From JBDHZK01 sp039811865 (GTDB lineage Bacteria > Actinomycetota > Actinomycetes > Propionibacteriales > Propionibacteriaceae): DNA of 12,125 nucleotides. Of the stretch, positions 9,102-12,125 are shown piece after piece; the stretch's first letter is position 1; each line of letters begins with the position of its first letter. A model generated the notes under the pieces. It searched no databases and was not told the origin of the DNA. It saw only the letters and a program-made list of their open reading frames with translations. The stretch is taken from positions 1 through 12,125 of the forward strand of contig JBDHZK010000080.1 of NCBI GenBank assembly GCA_039811865.1, read 5' to 3'. A program made the translations under genes and the position numbers.

Positions 9102-10535
9102 TCACATGTAGGCGTAGCCGACGCCGGATTCGTCCTGGCGACGCTCGATCAGGGTGTTGACCACCCGGTCGAAGAGTTCCTGGGTGCCGCGGTAGCCGAG
9201 GTGCTTGAGGCGCTGGCCGCCGACCCGGTCGTGGATCGGCAGCCCGACCCGCACCAGCGGGATGCCGAGCCGGCGCGCCGTGGGGTAGCCCTTGGAATGG
9301 CCAACCAGGAGGTCCGGCTTCAGCTCGGCGGCCCGCGCCTCGATCTCGGTGAAGTCGCCGTCGTCGAGGACCTCGACGTTCCCGGCCAGGCCCGGGTTCA
9401 ATCGTCCGAGTTCGCCGGCCAGTCGGCCCGAGCGGCCGCCGCTGGCGACCAGCACGGGGGTGATCCCGATCTCGGCCAGGAAGCTGCTGATCCCCAAGAC
9501 GAGGTCCTCGTCGCCGAAGACGATGGCGGTGCGGTCCATGGCGTACTTGTGTCCGTCGATGTACGCGTCCACCAGGCGGCCGCGTTCGGCGGCCAGCCAC
9601 GCGGGCGGCTCCTCGCCGGACAGTTCGGCGAGCACGTCGCGGAACTCGTCGCTCAGCCGGATCCCGATCGGCAGACTCAGGCGCAGGTCGGGGACGCCGA
9701 ACTTGCGTTGGAGCACCTCGCCGGCCAGTTCGACGCCGGGGGTGACCAGGCCGCCGAGGGTGATGGACGCCCGGGCCTGGCCGCTCGCGGCCACCTCGGC
9801 AGCCGTCGTCCCGCCCGCGGGCAGCTTCTCGTAGCGGGCGAGCGTGACGCCGTCCATTCGATCGGAATAGTCCGGCATCAGGTGTGCGGGCAGCCCGAAC
9901 GCCGACGTCAGTTCGCGCAGGTGGCGCAGGTCGGCGGTGGAGACGATGGCCGGGAACAGGTTCACCGCGGCGTCCGCGGCCCCGCCCGTTGGGCCCTGCG
10001 CCCCCGCCCGTACCACGGCGGCGACCGCGGCGTGAAACCCGTCGGCGTGCGTCCCGGCATAGGAGGGTGTGGACGCGAACACCAGCTCGGGGACGGCCTG
10101 GCCGGTCTCGGCCTCGACGCCCTCGACCGGGTCGACGGCTCGTCCGATCATCGCCACAACGTCTTCGCCGATGGTCTCGGTGAGGCAGGTCGAGGCCAAC
10201 CCGATCAGCTTGGGCCGGTAGACCCGGGCGACGTTCGCGACGCCCGTCCTGAGGTTCGCCTCTCCCCCGAACACCGTCGCCGCCTCGCCGACACTGGAGG
10301 ACGCGATGTCCATCGGCTCACAGAAGTGGCTGATCAGGTAGCGCCGAATGTAGGTGGCACACCCCTGCGAGCCGTGCAGGAAGGGCACGGTGCCCTCGAA
10401 CCCGGTATAGGCCAAGCAGGCCCCAAGCGGCATGCACATCCGGCAGGCGTTGGTGGTCGAGGCGGACCGGACGGGGGTCGGCGCGGCGGCACGATCGGTG
10501 TCGGCCAGCGCGACGTAGGTCTTGGTGAGCGTCAT
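9102..10535 (-). CDS. nifN: Nitrogenase FeMo-cofactor scaffold subunit NifN
   Basis: A 477-residue NifK paralogue that pairs with NifE as the alpha2beta2 scaffold on which NifB-co gains Mo and homocitrate. Diagnostic sequence is near the N-terminus: ACRMCMPLGACLAY (30-43) and HGSQGCATYIRRYLISHF (54-71), where C59 is the expected ligand of the shared [4Fe-4S] cluster; DIASSSVGEAATVFGG follows. The later LIGLASTCLTETIGEDV segment is the usual NifN/NifK nucleotide-fold loop. ATG 10535 shares one base with the nifE stop (TGATG), and AGGAGG at 10543-10548 gives a strong ribosome site 7 nt upstream. The frame stays open back to 11171 through nifE, but this upstream part is only a shadow of nifE. 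The MPLGA/YIRRYLISHF style resembles NifN of anaerobic lineages more than that of Azotobacter; this is a judgement from memory. Confidence 0.96.
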   Translation of the reverse strand: MTLTKTYVALADTDRAAAPTPVRSASTTNACRMCMPLGACLAYTGFEGTVPFLHGSQGCATYIRRYLISHFCEPMDIASSSVGEAATVFGGEANLRTGVANVARVYRPKLIGLASTCLTETIGEDVVAMIGRAVDPVEGVEAETGQAVPELVFASTPSYAGTHADGFHAAVAAVVRAGAQGPTGGAADAAVNLFPAIVSTADLRHLRELTSAFGLPAHLMPDYSDRMDGVTLARYEKLPAGGTTAAEVAASGQARASITLGGLVTPGVELAGEVLQRKFGVPDLRLSLPIGIRLSDEFRDVLAELSGEEPPAWLAAERGRLVDAYIDGHKYAMDRTAIVFGDEDLVLGISSFLAEIGITPVLVASGGRSGRLAGELGRLNPGLAGNVEVLDDGDFTEIEARAAELKPDLLVGHSKGYPTARRLGIPLVRVGLPIHDRVGGQRLKHLGYRGTQELFDRVVNTLIERRQDESGVGYAYM

Positions 10536-10548
10536 CAGGCCACCTCCT
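10533..10548 (-). promoter_or_regulatory. nifE/nifN coupled start: TGATG plus strong ribosome site
   Basis: On the - strand AGGAGG (10548-10543) precedes the overlapping stop/start TGATG (10537-10533) by 5 nt, or 7 nt to the ATG. The site sits inside the last nifE codons. It fixes the nifN start and suggests coupled, near-equal synthesis of the two scaffold subunits. Confidence 0.75.
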
Positions 10549-11887
10549 GGGGCCGGTGTCGGGGGGCGAACTGCCAGACCGGGCTGCACACCGAACCGCG
10601 CACCTCGCGGGCGAAGTTCGCCATGCCGATGAAGCCCTCCAGCGGGAGCTTGCGCTCGTGGTTGTGGTCGCAGAAGGCCACGCCGAGCTTGTAGGCCAGC
10701 GGCCGTTCCTTCACCCCGCCGATGAACAGGTCGGCCAAGCCTTCGGCGAGGAAGGACGACAGCTCGGCCGGGTTGGAGTCGTCCACGATCACCGTGCCGG
10801 GGTCGCACAGCTCGGTGAGGTATTCGTAGTCCTCCCGGGTACCGGTCTGCGAGCCGACCAGCACGGTCCGCATGCCGAGCAGTCGTAGGGCCTTGACCAG
10901 CGAGATGGCCTTGAACGCGCCCCCGACGTAGATGGCGGCCCGCTTGCCCTCCAGATCGGCCCGGCACTCCCGCACCACCGGCAAGGTCTCGGCGATCTCG
11001 GCGGCAACCAGTTCCCTGGTGCGAGCCAGCATCTCCGGATCCTTGAAGTGCTCGGCCACCGCGTAAAGCGCGCCGGCCATGTCGTCGATGCCGAAGTAGG
11101 AGACCTTCTTGAACGGCGTGCCGTAGGTCGCCTGCATCCGCATCGCCAGCCTGGTGGTGGACCCCGAGCACTGGACGAGGTTGAGCGCGGCCCCGTGCGC
11201 CCGGCGGATGTCGTCCACCCGGCCGTCGCCGGTGAGGTTGGCCACCACTTGGACGCCCATCCGCTTGAGGTACTCGGTGATGATCCAGATCTCGCCGGCG
11301 AGGTTGAAGTCGCCGAGCAGGTTCACCGTGTGTTTCCCGATGTCGGAGGTGTCTGCGGTGCCGATCAGGGCCAGCAGCGCCTCACAGGCGGCGTCGTAAC
11401 CCTGCTTCTTCGAGCCCTGGAAGCCCTCGGACTGCACCGGAATGACTGGTATCCCGAACCGCTGCGAAATCTGCTTACACACCGCCGGGACGTCGTCCCC
11501 GATCACGCCGACGATGCAGGTGCCGTAGACGAAGGCCGCGTTCGGGCGGTGCCGTTCGATCAGTTCGACCAGCGAATCCTCAAGCTGGCGCTCGCCGCCG
11601 AAGACGACGTGTCGTTCCCGCAGGTCGGTGGAGAAGGAGAGCCGGTGCAACTCCGGGCCGCTGGACAGCGCACCGCGGATGTCCCAGGTATAAACCGCGC
11701 AGCCGATCGGACCGTGCACGAGGTGCAGGGCGTCCGCGATCGGGTACAGCACCACCCGGGAGCCGCAGAACGTGCAGGCCCGCTGGCTGACCGAGCCGGC
11801 CACCGACTGCTTCTCGCAGTCGATCGCGGCCCCTCCTGCTCCGCTGCGGGTGACCTGTCGGGCCCGGGCGGCGAGCACCTCGCTCAT
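10535..11887 (-). CDS. nifE: Nitrogenase FeMo-cofactor scaffold subunit NifE
   Basis: A 450-residue NifD paralogue, partner of NifN. Counting from ATG 11887, the cluster cysteines C38 (ACTFCGSR), C63 (HGPIGCA) and C124 (YGTCIVGVIGDD) correspond to Cys37, Cys62 and Cys124 of A. vinelandii NifE. YTWDIRGALSSG, SEGFQGSKKQGYDAA and the C-terminal GFIGMANFAREVRGS are also typical of NifE and distinguish it from NifD. The Arg/Ala-rich N-terminus (1-20) is variable in the family. Start choice: the ATG at 11887 forms a TGATG overlap with the nifK stop; a GTG at 11890 is directly upstream in frame and would add one residue. No good Shine-Dalgarno sequence precedes it, so translation probably depends on ribosomes finishing nifK. 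All key residues are present. Confidence 0.96.
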   Translation of the reverse strand: MSEVLAARARQVTRSGAGGAAIDCEKQSVAGSVSQRACTFCGSRVVLYPIADALHLVHGPIGCAVYTWDIRGALSSGPELHRLSFSTDLRERHVVFGGERQLEDSLVELIERHRPNAAFVYGTCIVGVIGDDVPAVCKQISQRFGIPVIPVQSEGFQGSKKQGYDAACEALLALIGTADTSDIGKHTVNLLGDFNLAGEIWIITEYLKRMGVQVVANLTGDGRVDDIRRAHGAALNLVQCSGSTTRLAMRMQATYGTPFKKVSYFGIDDMAGALYAVAEHFKDPEMLARTRELVAAEIAETLPVVRECRADLEGKRAAIYVGGAFKAISLVKALRLLGMRTVLVGSQTGTREDYEYLTELCDPGTVIVDDSNPAELSSFLAEGLADLFIGGVKERPLAYKLGVAFCDHNHERKLPLEGFIGMANFAREVRGSVCSPVWQFAPRHRPQEVA

Positions 11888-12125
11888 CACAGCACCAGCT
11901 CGAACTCGTGGTCGGGTGCGTCCCGGTCCCGCCGGTCGAGCAGCGCGTCCAGCATCCGCGTGACCAGGCGGACGGCTCCGTTGTAACCCAGGGTCGGGAG
12001 CAACGAGTGTCCCGCCCGGTCCAGGATCGGCCAGCCGACCCGCACGAAGGGGACGTCCTCGGCGCGCGCGATGTACTTGCCGTAGGTATTGCCCAGCAGC
12101 AGGTCCACCGGTTCGTTCTTGATCA
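11887..12125 (-). CDS. nifK: Nitrogenase MoFe protein beta subunit NifK, C-terminal fragment
   Basis: The last 78 codons of a gene that continues past the right edge. The frame is open to base 12125 and reads IKNEPVDLLLGNTYGKYIAR, followed by VPFVRVGWPILDRAGHSLLPTLGYNGA and a charged tail ending FELVL. The PDLLIGNxYGKYIAR-like segment and FPIxDRxGHxxxPxxGYxGA are hallmarks of the NifK C-terminal domain. The position just upstream of nifE is where nifK normally lies. The catalytic P-cluster cysteines lie outside the window. The stop TGA (11889-11887) shares its A with the nifE ATG. The family includes VnfK and AnfK; adjacent nifE, nifN, nifB and nifV fit a Mo enzyme, but the fragment alone cannot fully exclude an alternative type. 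Confidence 0.92.
   Translation of the reverse strand, partial: IKNEPVDLLLGNTYGKYIARAEDVPFVRVGWPILDRAGHSLLPTLGYNGAVRLVTRMLDALLDRRDRDAPDHEFELVL

Noticed and set aside
8961..10694. A 577-codon open frame on the + strand opposite nifN and parts of nifB and nifE.
   Set aside because: It crosses three well-supported genes in antisense and has shadow-type composition with no motif or ribosome site that I can see.
10536..11171. An in-frame N-terminal extension of nifN back to 11171.
   Set aside because: It runs through nifE in another frame. The ATG at 10535 with AGGAGG and the TGATG junction matches the start of known NifN proteins.

Overview
This window comes from a high-GC actinobacterium. It joins a conserved actinobacterial housekeeping neighbourhood (left, mostly + strand) to a nitrogen-fixation (nif) operon (right, all on the - strand). 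Evidence for Actinomycetota: uniformly high GC, a DUF3107 protein next to a RhlE-like DEAD-box helicase (a pairing also seen in Mycobacterium), an FHA protein with actinobacterial flavour, and GC-rich hairpins without clear U-tracts at transcript ends. The gene order is not the Frankia nif order I know. A PFOR inside the operon suggests an anaerobic or microaerobic life. An anaerobic propionibacteria-like lineage is possible, but that is a guess.

Layout: 1-474 is the 3' part of an FHA-domain gene, followed by a hairpin at 481-521. A 74-residue DUF3107 gene lies at 621-845, with a terminator-like hairpin at 857-886. The DEAD-box RNA helicase (1001-2551) has a leader of about 100 nt with two tetraloop hairpins, and its tail is arginine-rich. 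A short FMN-binding split-barrel (PPOX-like) gene at 2602-3015 converges on the helicase.

From 3109 to the right end runs a tightly packed - strand operon, read from right to left: nifK (C-terminal end only), nifE, nifN, nifB, nifJ, nifV. Junctions: 1-nt overlap (K/E), 1-nt overlap (E/N), 10 nt (N/B), 24 nt (B/J), 1 nt (J/V). A strong hairpin at 3082-3100 probably ends the operon after nifV.

How the genes work together: NifB (radical SAM) makes the Fe-S core NifB-co. NifEN is the scaffold on which the core matures to FeMo-co. NifV makes the homocitrate ligand of that cofactor. NifK is the P-cluster subunit of dinitrogenase. NifJ oxidises pyruvate and can supply low-potential electrons, through ferredoxin or flavodoxin, to the nitrogenase reductase. 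nifH, nifD and the rest of nifK should lie beyond the right edge. No RNA genes, CRISPR arrays, insertion sequences or transposases were seen.
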